A stretch of DNA of 64,000 nt, taken from Acidobacteriota bacterium. Lineage in GTDB: Bacteria > Acidobacteriota > Aminicenantia > Aminicenantales > Saccharicenantaceae. The stretch spans positions 1 through 64,000 of the forward strand of contig JAWSUF010000001.1 in assembly GCA_033549365.1 (NCBI GenBank), read 5' to 3'. Under the pieces are notes generated by a model that made no database searches, had not been told where the DNA came from, and saw nothing but the letters and a program-made list of their open reading frames with translations. Shown here piece by piece: positions 25,452 to 37,661 of the stretch; positions within the stretch are counted from its first letter, which is position 1, and each line of letters opens with the position of its first letter. A program made the position numbers and the translations under genes.

Positions 25452-26090
25452 CTATTTCGGACTCTCAGTATAGCCCAAAGCGGCGACGATGCTCAAAGAC
25501 CCCGTTTCGATATCGCGGCGCGCGACTTCCCGAAGTCCCGCCTCACGAAGGAAGGACCTCAAACCGCCGAGTTCGAGAAAACGGCGGCTGTTTCGATAGT
25601 GGTCCCCGCCGGCAATCCGCTCGATCAGATCGACGCCGAAGGCTCCGAACCGGGATGTTCGATTCCAGGGGTTTTCAAAGTCGACACAAATCAATTTTCC
25701 GTCCGGCGTCATGACCCTGTGGGCTTCCTTCACGATCTCCAGCCTGTCTTCCGGCGTTTTTTCGTGAAGACCGAAAGATATCGAGACAGCCCGGAAGACT
25801 CCATTTCGGAAGGGCAGCCGCCGGGCATCCCCTTGGACAAAGGGTGCGCCGGGTGTTCGGGCGGCGGCATACCGGAGCATACCCGGATGGATGTCGAGCC
25901 CGATGACGGCGGCCTTGAGGTGGCCGTCAAAGGCACGAACCTGGCTTCCCGTGCCGCAACACACATCGAGACAGGGAAAAAGGTTCTCCCGGGCTATCCA
26001 GGCTGCGATTTTCCGTCGGACTCCCCGAAGCGGCAGACCGAGGACGATGTCATACAGCCGGCCCGGAAGATAGAACATGGTCGTCTTCAT
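25452..26090 (-). CDS. Class I SAM-dependent methyltransferase (UbiE-like)
   Basis: 212 aa. The SAM-binding motif I LDVCCGTGSQVRAF is followed by VIGLDIHPGML, QGDARRLPFRNGVF and SFGLHE, then a UbiE/Coq5-like tail (EAHRVMTPDGKLICVDFENP). Membership of the class I methyltransferase fold is clear. UbiE proper is about 250 aa and works on quinone precursors; this shorter protein may methylate something else. It lies 23 bp before the M24 peptidase gene and 23 bp after the secreted protein gene. Confidence 0.85.
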   Translation of the reverse strand: MKTTMFYLPGRLYDIVLGLPLRGVRRKIAAWIARENLFPCLDVCCGTGSQVRAFDGHLKAAVIGLDIHPGMLRYAAARTPGAPFVQGDARRLPFRNGVFRAVSISFGLHEKTPEDRLEIVKEAHRVMTPDGKLICVDFENPWNRTSRFGAFGVDLIERIAGGDHYRNSRRFLELGGLRSFLREAGLREVARRDIETGSLSIVAALGYTESPK

Positions 26091-26113
26091 GCCGATCTCG
26101 GGTGCAGGAATTG

Positions 26114-26968
26114 TCAGGAATCCGGTTCCTTGATCACCGCATCCGTATCGACCACAAAAAACTTGTACTGATCATAAACGACTTCGGTTACGGCCCTGAG
26201 AAAACTGTGTTTTTTTCCGAGATATTCCTCCTTATAGACGAGACGGCTGGGGAAACGGATACGGTTTTTTTCGTAGGCGAATTCCGAGGAGATGGTGATC
26301 GAGGGTGTCATATCGAGTTTCCGTCCGGTCTCTTTAACCTGGGCATAGTTCCCGACGGATCGGGGATTCCATTCAATTTTGAGAATTCCGGCGTCCTCCG
26401 TCCTCACCCAGATCTTTCCGTAGAGATGGCCCAGGATCACGCCTTCCTTCGGAACGGCCTCGATGACCGTTGCAATTTGTCCGCCGATCTTTTCTTCTCC
26501 GATCACCGCATAGTCGTGAGAATCCTGATGGATCCAACTTAAAAGATCCAGCGGCCCCATGATGACATGGCCGAACCGGACGATATGAGTTTCCAGCTCC
26601 GCATCCTCCACCCGGACATTGATATTTCCCCTCTTGAGAAGGATTCTCCTTTCCCGGATGAGGCCCGAAGGTTCACGGATGAGTTGATAGTCATAAACCC
26701 AGCTGTTTATGAAAAGAATCGGACGGCGATCGGAAATATCAACCCTGCGGATGTCCTGACGGAGAGAGTAATAACTTTGCCGGATCCGTTCTCGGCAAAT
26801 AAAATCGAGAAGAGCCCGGGACAAAAGGCTGCAGGTATCCGCCAACCGATCGAGAAGGACGGTGATTGCGGGTTCCTGCGCCTTCGACATCTCTTGCGGC
26901 AAGGTTTGCGAGGCCATCAAAATGCTGATCATCATCATCCCGGATATGACTACGGCTTTTTTCCTCAT
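26114..26968 (-). CDS. Secreted protein, possibly LolA/outer-membrane-lipoprotein-sorting-like
   Basis: 284 aa with an N-terminal signal peptide (RKKAVVISGMMMISILMA). The mature part is a run of beta strands including RFGHVIMGPLDLLSWIHQDS, EEKIGGQIATVIEAVPKE, and YGKIWVRTEDAGILKIEWNP. The last segment recalls the LolA/LppX-type half-barrel, in which strands describe how one lipoprotein-like substrate converts. There is no catalytic motif. An AAGGAAGGA ribosome site supports the start. It is the first gene of the methyltransferase/peptidase unit. The fold guess is low confidence. Confidence 0.65.
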   Translation of the reverse strand: MRKKAVVISGMMMISILMASQTLPQEMSKAQEPAITVLLDRLADTCSLLSRALLDFICRERIRQSYYSLRQDIRRVDISDRRPILFINSWVYDYQLIREPSGLIRERRILLKRGNINVRVEDAELETHIVRFGHVIMGPLDLLSWIHQDSHDYAVIGEEKIGGQIATVIEAVPKEGVILGHLYGKIWVRTEDAGILKIEWNPRSVGNYAQVKETGRKLDMTPSITISSEFAYEKNRIRFPSRLVYKEEYLGKKHSFLRAVTEVVYDQYKFFVVDTDAVIKEPDS

Positions 26969-27066
26969 TCCCGGCGTCCTTCCTTCAGAACCTCATCCAA
27001 TCAGGATCCGGAGCCCCGCTTTCTCTCCGCGGGTTGGATTTGCCCATTTTTCAACCCGCTGCAAAT

Positions 27067-27095
27067 AACATACCATGCAATCGCTCTATCTCCAA
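27067..27095 (-). promoter_or_regulatory. Candidate promoter for the 26968-23950 operon
   Basis: On the minus strand, TTGGAG (27095-27090), 17-bp spacer, TATGTT (27072-27067), about 100 bases before the secreted protein's ATG. Confidence 0.4.
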
Positions 27096-27151
27096 AGCTC
27101 GATGTTGCTTTTTCGGGAGGACTCTTTGTCCCCTGGAGTAAACAGCGTCCT

Positions 27152-27178
27152 CATTAAAAGACTATTGCGATTTTAATG
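27152..27178. promoter_or_regulatory. Perfect 8-11-8 inverted repeat
   Basis: CATTAAAA, 11 bases, TTTTAATG, lying 18 bases beyond the DDAH stop on the minus strand. It is either a weak transcript-end hairpin for DDAH or an operator for the downstream operon; A/T-rich arms argue for a protein-binding site. Confidence 0.4.
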
Positions 27179-27196
27179 CAAACGGCTTCTCTGTCT

Positions 27197-27982
27197 CTAA
27201 TGACGGAGCGAGAGGCAGCTGAGCCCGCCGTCCATCTTCCGGAATTCATGCATATCCAAAACGATGATATTATCGACCCCGTAATATCTTTCGGCAATTT
27301 CCGATACCCGGGGAAAACCGGCGGCGATCAGCAGGGTTTCATTGATCCTGACGAGATTGGCGGCATACGTGTCTTCGGGAGCCAAGATCAGGATCTCAGC
27401 GAAATCGAGATCCTGTTCCATTTGAAGGGCCGGGGCAAGCACCAAGACACCCGGCACGATTTCACTTAATCCCGATTTCAGGTGGAGCATCCCCCGGAAA
27501 TGCACAAAATCGGCGCGGAGTCCGTCCTGAACGTCACGAAGCGAAGAGGCCAGTTGTTCGGCGCCCTCCCTATTTGTCCGTTCGGACAACCCGATAAGAA
27601 CACGGTCGGCACAAAACAGAACATCGCCTCCGTCCAGCCGGCCCGTTTCACCTTGGATTCCCTTCACGTGGAGATGTTTCAAAAACTCCGCGATCTCCCG
27701 TCCTTCCGGTTCGCGCGCGGGCGCTCCGGACCGGCAGATGAAGGCCAGGTCCCGGAAGACGACGGCCGCATCCTCAACAAAATGTCCGTCCGGAAACCGT
27801 TCGTCCGGAGGCAGAACGGCCACCTCCAGGCCGCACGATCGGAGAGCATCGCAATAAGCCTCATGTTGCTTCAAAGTGACACCCGGATCCGGACGTCCGA
27901 GGTGAGACTGTGTGGTCAACCCTTGAGCCAGGGTGGATGCGGGTTGTCGAACGAGGGCCCGGGTGATGCGGGGATGAGTCAT
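27197..27982 (-). CDS. Dimethylarginine dimethylaminohydrolase family protein
   Basis: 261 aa of the guanidino-group-modifying (pentein) fold. GHFVEDAAVVF (substrate Glu/Asp), GETGRLDGGDVLF, the catalytic His in GMLHLKSGLSE, and the catalytic Cys in DGGLSCLSLRH at the C-terminus are all in place. It is expected to hydrolyse methylated arginines to citrulline. It overlaps the sulfatase-fold gene upstream by 4 bp, so the two are co-translated, although no functional link is obvious. Confidence 0.93.
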   Translation of the reverse strand: MTHPRITRALVRQPASTLAQGLTTQSHLGRPDPGVTLKQHEAYCDALRSCGLEVAVLPPDERFPDGHFVEDAAVVFRDLAFICRSGAPAREPEGREIAEFLKHLHVKGIQGETGRLDGGDVLFCADRVLIGLSERTNREGAEQLASSLRDVQDGLRADFVHFRGMLHLKSGLSEIVPGVLVLAPALQMEQDLDFAEILILAPEDTYAANLVRINETLLIAAGFPRVSEIAERYYGVDNIIVLDMHEFRKMDGGLSCLSLRH

Positions 27983-30090
27983 CCGGTCTTGAGCCGGGCC
28001 AGTTCTTCCCTGACTCCCCGGATTGTCGCGGGGTCTTCATCTCCCGGATCGGCCAGGAAGGCTTCCAGGGCGCGGACGGCTTTGTCCTCAAGGCCCGCGG
28101 CCAGGTAGGCCGCCGCAAGGCTCAGATGGATTCTCGGCGACGGACTCAAACGCAGGGCGGTTTCCAGGTTTTCGATGGCCCGGCCGAAGTCTTTTTTGAT
28201 GCCGTAGGCGACGCCGAGGTTGTAGAAATAGGTCCCGTCTTCGGGATAATCGCGGGCCAGCGCCGTAAAGGCCCGGATGGCCTCGTCGGTTCGGCCGCTC
28301 CGTCCCAGGTTGCGGGCGTAGCTCAACCTCAGCGATTCATTTCCGGGTTCGATGTCCAAGGCCTTCTGCAGGAATCCGAGGGCGTCGACGATTTCGCCCC
28401 GACTTTCGTGAGCCAGAGCCGAAACCACAAGAGCATCGAAATTCGAGGCATTGAGAGCCAAGGCCTTCTGCATGGCTTCCAGGGCATCGGGAAGCTTTTG
28501 CATGACGAGATACGTGTGTCCCAGCCGGACAAGAAGGATCTCGGAATCCGGCACGGCCGCCAAACCCTGCCTGAGCGTCTCCGCCGCGTCCCCATATTTT
28601 TTTTGATGGCCCTGGGCCAAAGCGAGGTTGATGTAGTTGTCGGCGACATCGGGGGATTCCCCGATAAGTTCCCGGTAAATCCGTTCGGCTTCTTCGTATC
28701 GCCCCTCAGCTTCGAGAATGGTCGCCTGCTGAAAACGTTTCAAATCCTGCAGCCGATCCTTGGGATCCGGATAGGAATCGGCGGGGCCTCCGGAAAATTG
28801 AACATATCCGAGGGAACGCAGCCTTTCCTGCTCGGCCGGAGACATCGTCCGCTTGCCGGTCCCGGCGCCTGTCGAAGCCGCCAGCATCTTTTCCAGACGG
28901 GCTTTCAGTTCCCGCGCCCGAGGTCCTTGGGCATCTAAAAGATTGCGCTCCTCATCCGGATCCGAGTTCAGGTCGTAGAGCTCGGGCCGCGGCGCCTGAA
29001 TGTATTTCCAGCCCCCCGAGACAAGTCCGACCAGCTCGGACCAGCCCCAGTTCTCCCGCGGATAAAACGTTTCCAGGTAAAGATCGGCCGGCTTCACTTT
29101 TTTCCCGTTGATGACCGGCACCAGGCTTTGACCGCAAAGTTCGCCGGGAGTTTCGATTTTCAGAAGATCGAGAACGGTGGGCATGATATCGATCAATCCG
29201 GCCGGAGCCTCCACGAACTTTCCTTCGGGAAGGCTGTCGAAAGAATGGAAAATCAGCGGCACCCGAACGACCATCTCGTAGAGGAAGATCCCATGGCCTT
29301 GTTCGACTTTTTCGCCGAACGCTTCACCGTGATCGCCGGCCACAACGACTAACGTGTTTTGCAGCCTGTTCCCGGCTTGAAGACGGTCGATCGCCTCGCC
29401 GACAAACTTGTCCATATAGGCGATCTCCCCGTCATAAGGCCTTCCCGGGAATTTTTCGCGATACTCCGGCGGCGGATCATAGGGCAGATGGGGATCGAAG
29501 AAATGGATCCAGGCGAAAAACGGTTCGGCCGCCTGATTGTCCAGCCAAGTCGAAAAAACCTGAAAGACCTCTTCGGCCCGGCGTTCGGCATGGACCTGCT
29601 TGAAGAGGGCGCCGCCCTCCAAATCGTCGTCATAGACGTCGAATCCCTGGTCCAATCCAAAACGGGAATCGACGGAAAACGATGCCGTGAAAGCGGCCGT
29701 TGTGTATCCCTTGGCCTTCAGAATTTCCGCCAGGGTGGTTTGATCAGGCGTCAGAACATAGGTTCCGTTGTTGTGGACGCCGTGCCGGAAGGGATTCAAT
29801 CCGGTCATGATCGAGGCATGGGAGGGAAGGGTCAGCGGAGTCGGCGCGTAGGCGTTTCGAAAAAGAACCCCGCCGGAGGCCAGGCGATCGATGTTCGGGG
29901 TCTCGGCGCCGCCGTAGCCGTAGCAACCCAGCCGGTCGGCCCGGGTCGTATCCAGGGTTACGAGAAGAACATTCCGGCCTTCGCGGCGGGAAACGTCACG
30001 GCCGTTCCCGCTTTTCATCAAGAGGAAAACCGCACCGGTTACTAAAACGGCCGTTGCCGCAAATACAACGATATATGACCTTCTTGCCAT
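27979..30090 (-). CDS. Sulfatase-fold hydrolase fused to TPR repeats, Thr at nucleophile position
   Basis: 703 aa. An N-terminal signal-anchor helix (about 6-24) is followed by a sulfatase-family domain: VLLVTLDTTRADRLGCYGYG (metal Asp pair), PTPLTLPSHASIMTG, HFFDPHLPY and VVVAGDHGEAFGEK. From about 455 there are six or more TPRs (AERIYRELIGESPDVADNYI, ALEAMQKALALNASNFDAL). At the position where sulfatases have the Cys/Ser converted to formylglycine (C/S-x-P-S-R) this protein has Thr (TLPSH), so it is unlikely to be a true sulfatase. A phosphoryl- or phosphoethanolamine-transfer-type chemistry is more plausible. The domain faces the periplasm. Confidence 0.88.
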   Translation of the reverse strand: MARRSYIVVFAATAVLVTGAVFLLMKSGNGRDVSRREGRNVLLVTLDTTRADRLGCYGYGGAETPNIDRLASGGVLFRNAYAPTPLTLPSHASIMTGLNPFRHGVHNNGTYVLTPDQTTLAEILKAKGYTTAAFTASFSVDSRFGLDQGFDVYDDDLEGGALFKQVHAERRAEEVFQVFSTWLDNQAAEPFFAWIHFFDPHLPYDPPPEYREKFPGRPYDGEIAYMDKFVGEAIDRLQAGNRLQNTLVVVAGDHGEAFGEKVEQGHGIFLYEMVVRVPLIFHSFDSLPEGKFVEAPAGLIDIMPTVLDLLKIETPGELCGQSLVPVINGKKVKPADLYLETFYPRENWGWSELVGLVSGGWKYIQAPRPELYDLNSDPDEERNLLDAQGPRARELKARLEKMLAASTGAGTGKRTMSPAEQERLRSLGYVQFSGGPADSYPDPKDRLQDLKRFQQATILEAEGRYEEAERIYRELIGESPDVADNYINLALAQGHQKKYGDAAETLRQGLAAVPDSEILLVRLGHTYLVMQKLPDALEAMQKALALNASNFDALVVSALAHESRGEIVDALGFLQKALDIEPGNESLRLSYARNLGRSGRTDEAIRAFTALARDYPEDGTYFYNLGVAYGIKKDFGRAIENLETALRLSPSPRIHLSLAAAYLAAGLEDKAVRALEAFLADPGDEDPATIRGVREELARLKTG

Positions 30091-30138
30091 TAAGAACCTA
30101 GATGACTTATCATACGGCTTTTTTAATCTTTCGTTTAA

Positions 30139-33646
<3,508 letters not shown>

Positions 33647-33677
33647 ACTCGAAGCCGGCGCACCCCCACCCCTCGAT

Positions 33678-34847
33678 TTAGTCCGGGCTCTTGAATGTCA
33701 CGCGGATTGCAACAACTTCGGACCGGCTGCCGGTTCGCACCGGCGGACCCCAGGTTCCCGCACCGCTCGAGATGTAAAACTGGGTCTTCCCTCTCCTGTG
33801 ATATCCCCAGGATTGTTCGTAGATTCTTCTGTTGAGAAGGCTCAGGGGAAAAAGCTGCCCGGCGTGCGTATGACCGGAAAGCTGAAGATCGATTCCGGCC
33901 TCTTCCGCCTCTTCCAGGCGGAGCGGCTGATGGTCGAGAAGAATGAGCGGGAGATCCGTTGATATCCCGGACGTCTCCAGGATCTCGCCGATCGGAAGAC
34001 GTTTGTCCCCCATGCGGACGGCCGTGGGGTCCTTGCGTCCGATCACGGCAAAAGCCCCCCCCACGATAACCGCCTCGTCCTGAAGCACGATCACTCCCGC
34101 CCGGCCCAGATAATCCAGGCTTTTCTCCAAACCGCTGTAGTATTCGTGGTTTCCGAGAACCGCATAGATCCCGAGCGGCGCCCGAACGGCCCGCAGGATA
34201 TCGATCATCCGCTCTTCCTGATCCTCGGGAACGCTTTCATCGACGATGTCGCCCGGAAGAACCAAAATGTCGGGATTCAGGCCGTTGATGATTTCGACAA
34301 GCCGGGACAGCCGACCGCAGCGGTTGATCAGCCCGAGATGGATATCGGAAGCCAGAACGATATTCAGAGATTCCACTCCTGGTGCCGTCTTGTCGACGGT
34401 GATATCCAGGGTCCGAGCCGCCGGTCGGGCGGCGTTCACCGCGCCGCCGGCCACGATGAGAATGGCCGCTCCCAGGACAAAAAACCCGGCGATTTCACCG
34501 GCCTTGCCCGGATGACGAACGATCGCGGCCGGAAACCAGCGGAAGAGGGCATGGCCGAGCCTCAGAAGATCGATCCCCAGGGTGAAAAAAAAGAGATAGA
34601 GCATCAGGGCTATATAAAGCGAACCTATAAGCAGAAAAGGCAGAGCCGCACCGTGGCGACCCGATCCCTCAAAAATCCTTCCCAACGGATAAGCCAGGAT
34701 GAGAACTCCGGCCGTTGCCATCAGAACGCCTCGCAGAGCCGGTCTTTCGGAAAACGCCTGCCAGCCCCGGCGGAGAAGATAGGCGTTGACCGATCCATAG
34801 ACAAGCAGAACGGTGAGAAGGAACATCAGCATTTCCGAGCGCCTCAT
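33678..34847 (-). CDS. Membrane-anchored calcineurin-like metallophosphoesterase (YkuE/YaeI type)
   Basis: 389 aa. Four hydrophobic helices fill residues 1-150, followed by the metallophosphoesterase domain: VLASDIHLG, LVLPGDIVDES, AVLGNHEYYSG, LLDHQP and LSGHTHAGQLFP, which provide the full dimetal ligand set. The family is linked to UDP-diacylglucosamine or phosphoglycan hydrolysis at the membrane in some species; the substrate here is unknown. It follows the nitroreductase gene by 15 bp on the same strand and is convergent with the beta-galactosidase gene. Confidence 0.92.
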   Translation of the reverse strand: MRRSEMLMFLLTVLLVYGSVNAYLLRRGWQAFSERPALRGVLMATAGVLILAYPLGRIFEGSGRHGAALPFLLIGSLYIALMLYLFFFTLGIDLLRLGHALFRWFPAAIVRHPGKAGEIAGFFVLGAAILIVAGGAVNAARPAARTLDITVDKTAPGVESLNIVLASDIHLGLINRCGRLSRLVEIINGLNPDILVLPGDIVDESVPEDQEERMIDILRAVRAPLGIYAVLGNHEYYSGLEKSLDYLGRAGVIVLQDEAVIVGGAFAVIGRKDPTAVRMGDKRLPIGEILETSGISTDLPLILLDHQPLRLEEAEEAGIDLQLSGHTHAGQLFPLSLLNRRIYEQSWGYHRRGKTQFYISSGAGTWGPPVRTGSRSEVVAIRVTFKSPD

Positions 34848-34862
34848 CGCGAAGCCGGCCCT

Positions 34863-35420
34863 CTACCCTTCCACTCTATTGAACCAGGCGATCTCCTCCA
34901 TGGGCTTTCGTTTTGTATCCTTGGGAGGACGGCTGGCTGCATAACCCAGGGGCATCATGGCCACAGGCTTGTATTTTTTCGGAATGTCCAGGACCTTGGC
35001 GACGCCTGAGGCGTTGAACCAGCCGATCCAGCACGTCGAAAGGCCCAGCTCCTCGGCCTGAAGAACAAAATGTTCGCCCGCGATTCCCATGTCCAGGAGG
35101 TAGAACTGGGTTCCCTGGATCCACTTGGCGATTTTATTGGCGAAGAGATCCGGCCGGGCCAGAAGGACGACCAGAACGGGAGCCTGGGCGGAAAACTTCG
35201 AAATGGCATAAACTCCGGAAAACGCGGCTTTGGCCACCCGATCCTTGGTCTCCGGGTCGTCCACGACCAGAAATCTCCAGGGCTGGACATTGTCGGCGGA
35301 AGGAGCCAGGCGGGCCGCCTCGAGACACGTGAAAATCTTGTCCCGGTCCACGGGATCCGGAAGATATCTGCGGATGCTCCGGCGATTTCCGACAAGCTTC
35401 AGGAAATGTTTATCATCCAT
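34863..35420 (-). CDS. Nitroreductase-family FMN oxidoreductase
   Basis: 185 aa. The N-terminal NRRSIRRYLPDPVDRDKI and PSADNVQPWRFLVVDDP are the FMN-binding signature of the family. GIAGEHFVLQAEELGLSTCW and the C-terminal MPLGYAA follow. The start at 35420 has GGGAG upstream; a 12-codon longer frame lacks support. It lies 16 bp after the M28 peptidase gene. The family reduces nitro groups, quinones or flavins; substrate not predictable. Confidence 0.9.
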   Translation of the reverse strand: MDDKHFLKLVGNRRSIRRYLPDPVDRDKIFTCLEAARLAPSADNVQPWRFLVVDDPETKDRVAKAAFSGVYAISKFSAQAPVLVVLLARPDLFANKIAKWIQGTQFYLLDMGIAGEHFVLQAEELGLSTCWIGWFNASGVAKVLDIPKKYKPVAMMPLGYAASRPPKDTKRKPMEEIAWFNRVEG

Positions 35421-35436
35421 GTTCACTCCCGCAGTT

Positions 35437-37506
35437 TTATTTTTTTTTGAGAACAATCAGCCCGGCCTTCTCCAGAACCGTGAAAAAGTCGTGGACATCC
35501 TGAGTCTCCAAGGGGCCGTAAGACGCCGAAACAGCCTGGGCGATGTCGTGGACGCTCATCCGGCCGTCGACATGATTGAGGGCCTCGTAGGCGGAATTTC
35601 CCCGGACGCGGACCTGTGCGGCAGCCTCCGGACCCGCCTTTTCGATCAGAAAATCCATCTGCAAGGGTCCGATGAAGGTCTCGGCACGAACAGGAACAAG
35701 GCGCGACAGACGGCGCTCCGTATCGGTCATGGCCAGAGCCCGGGGCGGTAGGCCGGCCCGGGCGCAGAGGGCTCGATAGATCGTATGAGCTTCTTTGGGA
35801 AAAGCCAGTTGAAGCGCCTCAATCTGGGATGTATAGGGTTTCAGCGCGGACGGCCCGCCCCCGTCCATAAAGACCGCGGCGGAGAGAACCGCCCGGCTCT
35901 CCCGCTTTCCGGAATGGGAGACGACATTCAGAACATGACGGTAAGCCCGATAGAGGGCTTCGGCGTCGCCGGGCGCATAGAGGTCTTCCAAGGCATCGTA
36001 ATAATCGCGGGCCATTCGGACAAGACCGTTTCGGGCCGTCAGCCGGGCCATGGCTTCGGCCTCTCCGCTCCCGGCCGTGGCCATATAATAGGCGGCCCCC
36101 AGAGTCAGGGCGGCGACCCGACGGAGCTGCGTGGCATCGACCTTGTCCATGGTGTCGAGGCTTGTGTGGTGGAAGGTGTCGCCGTGATTCAGCATCACGG
36201 ACGGAACTTTGAGAGACCCGTCGTTGAAAACGACATGATCGCTTCCGCCGCTGTAAGGAGCGACTTTCCAGACGAAGGGGTGGCGGCTGCCGTTGAGGCT
36301 TGTCAGGTCCAGGCTTTCGACAAGTCCCGCGAAATTGCCCATGACGTCGTTGAGAAAACTGGGATTGGAATGGGGCGTGCTGAACACGGCGAATGTCCCC
36401 CCGGTTTTATGGAGGTCTTCTCCGATCATGTCGCAATTGACGGCGGCCAGGGTTCTTTTTGTCCGGTCCAGATGGGCCAGGATATAGGGCATAAGGCCGT
36501 TGAATTCGGGCACCCAAAGAAACCGGATGGTCCGCTTCGGCGGCGCGACAAGCCCGGCCTCCGTCATCCGCTTCAGGGCCCTCGCCATCTCCAGCATGCC
36601 GCCGCTGCCGCTGGCGTTGTCGTTGGCGCTCGGCATCGGGTGGCAGAGGTGTCCGACGATGAGGATTTCTTCCTCCGGTTTTTCCGTTCCGGGAAAAGAA
36701 GCCGTCAGGGTTTCGAGTTTCGTTTTGACGTACTCGGCGTCGACATCCGCCCTGACGATGACTTTTTGACCTTCCTCCAGCATGCGCTTGAGCACGGCGC
36801 CCTGGAGTTTGGTGATATTGAATCCGAAGCCCATCGATTCGCGGTCTTCCCAACGCGGCCAGAGGGCGGTGTAGCGGATCATGTTGGGGAAACCCGGCCG
36901 GACTTCCAAGGGAAAGTATGTCAAAACACCGAGAGCGCCGCGTTTGACCACGGCTTCCTGCATGACCTGGGCCGTGGCCGCCGTGGCCAGGACGACTTTC
37001 CCGCGGACATCCCGGCCTCGATAGGATTCCTCGCCGATTCCCGTTCCGACATCGATCAGTTCGGCTTCGACGTCGGCGGCATTCGAATGCTTGACCAGGG
37101 TCAGAGGAATTTCTTCGAACGAACACAGTCGCTCCCGCCGTGGAGACACCAGCCATAATTCGGCTTTTTGAACACGCCACCCGATGACGCTCCGGTAGGA
37201 TCCGTAGCGGATCGTCCCATCCGAAGGCCAGCCTTCGATCTCGACGTCGGCATAGCCGAGTGACGCCAATTCATCCCGGATCCATTCGGCGGCCGCACGC
37301 CAGCCTTCGGAAGCCTGGACGCGGTCGAACTTCGAGATTCCGTCCGTGTAACGGTAGGCGATTTCTCCGGAAACTTCCTGGACCAGAGCCCGAATGAGGG
37401 CCTCCCCCGCCAGGGGTTTTTCCTGGGCCGCGGCTCCGGCGAAGGCCATTGAAAAAACCAGGCCGGCCACGGCCGTTTTGCGGATCCATGAGTGATGTGT
37501 CACCAT
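35437..37506 (-). CDS. Secreted M28-type peptidase with C-terminal PqqD-like domain
   Basis: 689 aa, start at 37506 with GGAGGT. The signal peptide (TAVAGLVFSMAFAGAAA) is followed by an N-terminal domain with a PA-like insert (GVLTYFPLEVRPGFPN). The zinc peptidase core comes next: GHLCHPMPSANDNASGSGGM (His, Asp), FLWVPEFNG (Glu), AVNCDMIGED (Asp) and MLNHGDTFHHTSLDTMDKVD (His). The last 70 residues (YEALNHVDGRMSVHDIAQAV, then VHDFFTVLEKAGLIVLKK) look like a PqqD/winged-helix fold. It resembles DUF4910-type aminopeptidases. Confidence 0.85.
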   Translation of the reverse strand: MVTHHSWIRKTAVAGLVFSMAFAGAAAQEKPLAGEALIRALVQEVSGEIAYRYTDGISKFDRVQASEGWRAAAEWIRDELASLGYADVEIEGWPSDGTIRYGSYRSVIGWRVQKAELWLVSPRRERLCSFEEIPLTLVKHSNAADVEAELIDVGTGIGEESYRGRDVRGKVVLATAATAQVMQEAVVKRGALGVLTYFPLEVRPGFPNMIRYTALWPRWEDRESMGFGFNITKLQGAVLKRMLEEGQKVIVRADVDAEYVKTKLETLTASFPGTEKPEEEILIVGHLCHPMPSANDNASGSGGMLEMARALKRMTEAGLVAPPKRTIRFLWVPEFNGLMPYILAHLDRTKRTLAAVNCDMIGEDLHKTGGTFAVFSTPHSNPSFLNDVMGNFAGLVESLDLTSLNGSRHPFVWKVAPYSGGSDHVVFNDGSLKVPSVMLNHGDTFHHTSLDTMDKVDATQLRRVAALTLGAAYYMATAGSGEAEAMARLTARNGLVRMARDYYDALEDLYAPGDAEALYRAYRHVLNVVSHSGKRESRAVLSAAVFMDGGGPSALKPYTSQIEALQLAFPKEAHTIYRALCARAGLPPRALAMTDTERRLSRLVPVRAETFIGPLQMDFLIEKAGPEAAAQVRVRGNSAYEALNHVDGRMSVHDIAQAVSASYGPLETQDVHDFFTVLEKAGLIVLKKK

Positions 37507-37558
37507 GCGTTTACCTCCAAGCCGGAATTCAAGATACCACCTTAAAACGAACTCCGGC

Positions 37559-37588
37559 TTGAAATCAACCTGTTTTTTCCGATATATT
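37559..37588 (+). promoter_or_regulatory. Candidate promoter for the 37662 lipoprotein gene
   Basis: TTGAAA (37559-37564), 18-bp spacer, TATATT (37583-37588). A second TTGACA starts a few bases later without a well-placed -10. Confidence 0.4.
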
Positions 37589-37661
37589 GGATTGACAGGA
37601 AACACTGTGGGATGAATTTTCGTATATTCCAGTGTCGATCCTAAATTCGGAAGGAGATCCT

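Noticed and set aside
27979-30090. Calling the gene an arylsulfatase
   Set aside because: The formylglycine position is Thr, so sulfatase chemistry is not supported.
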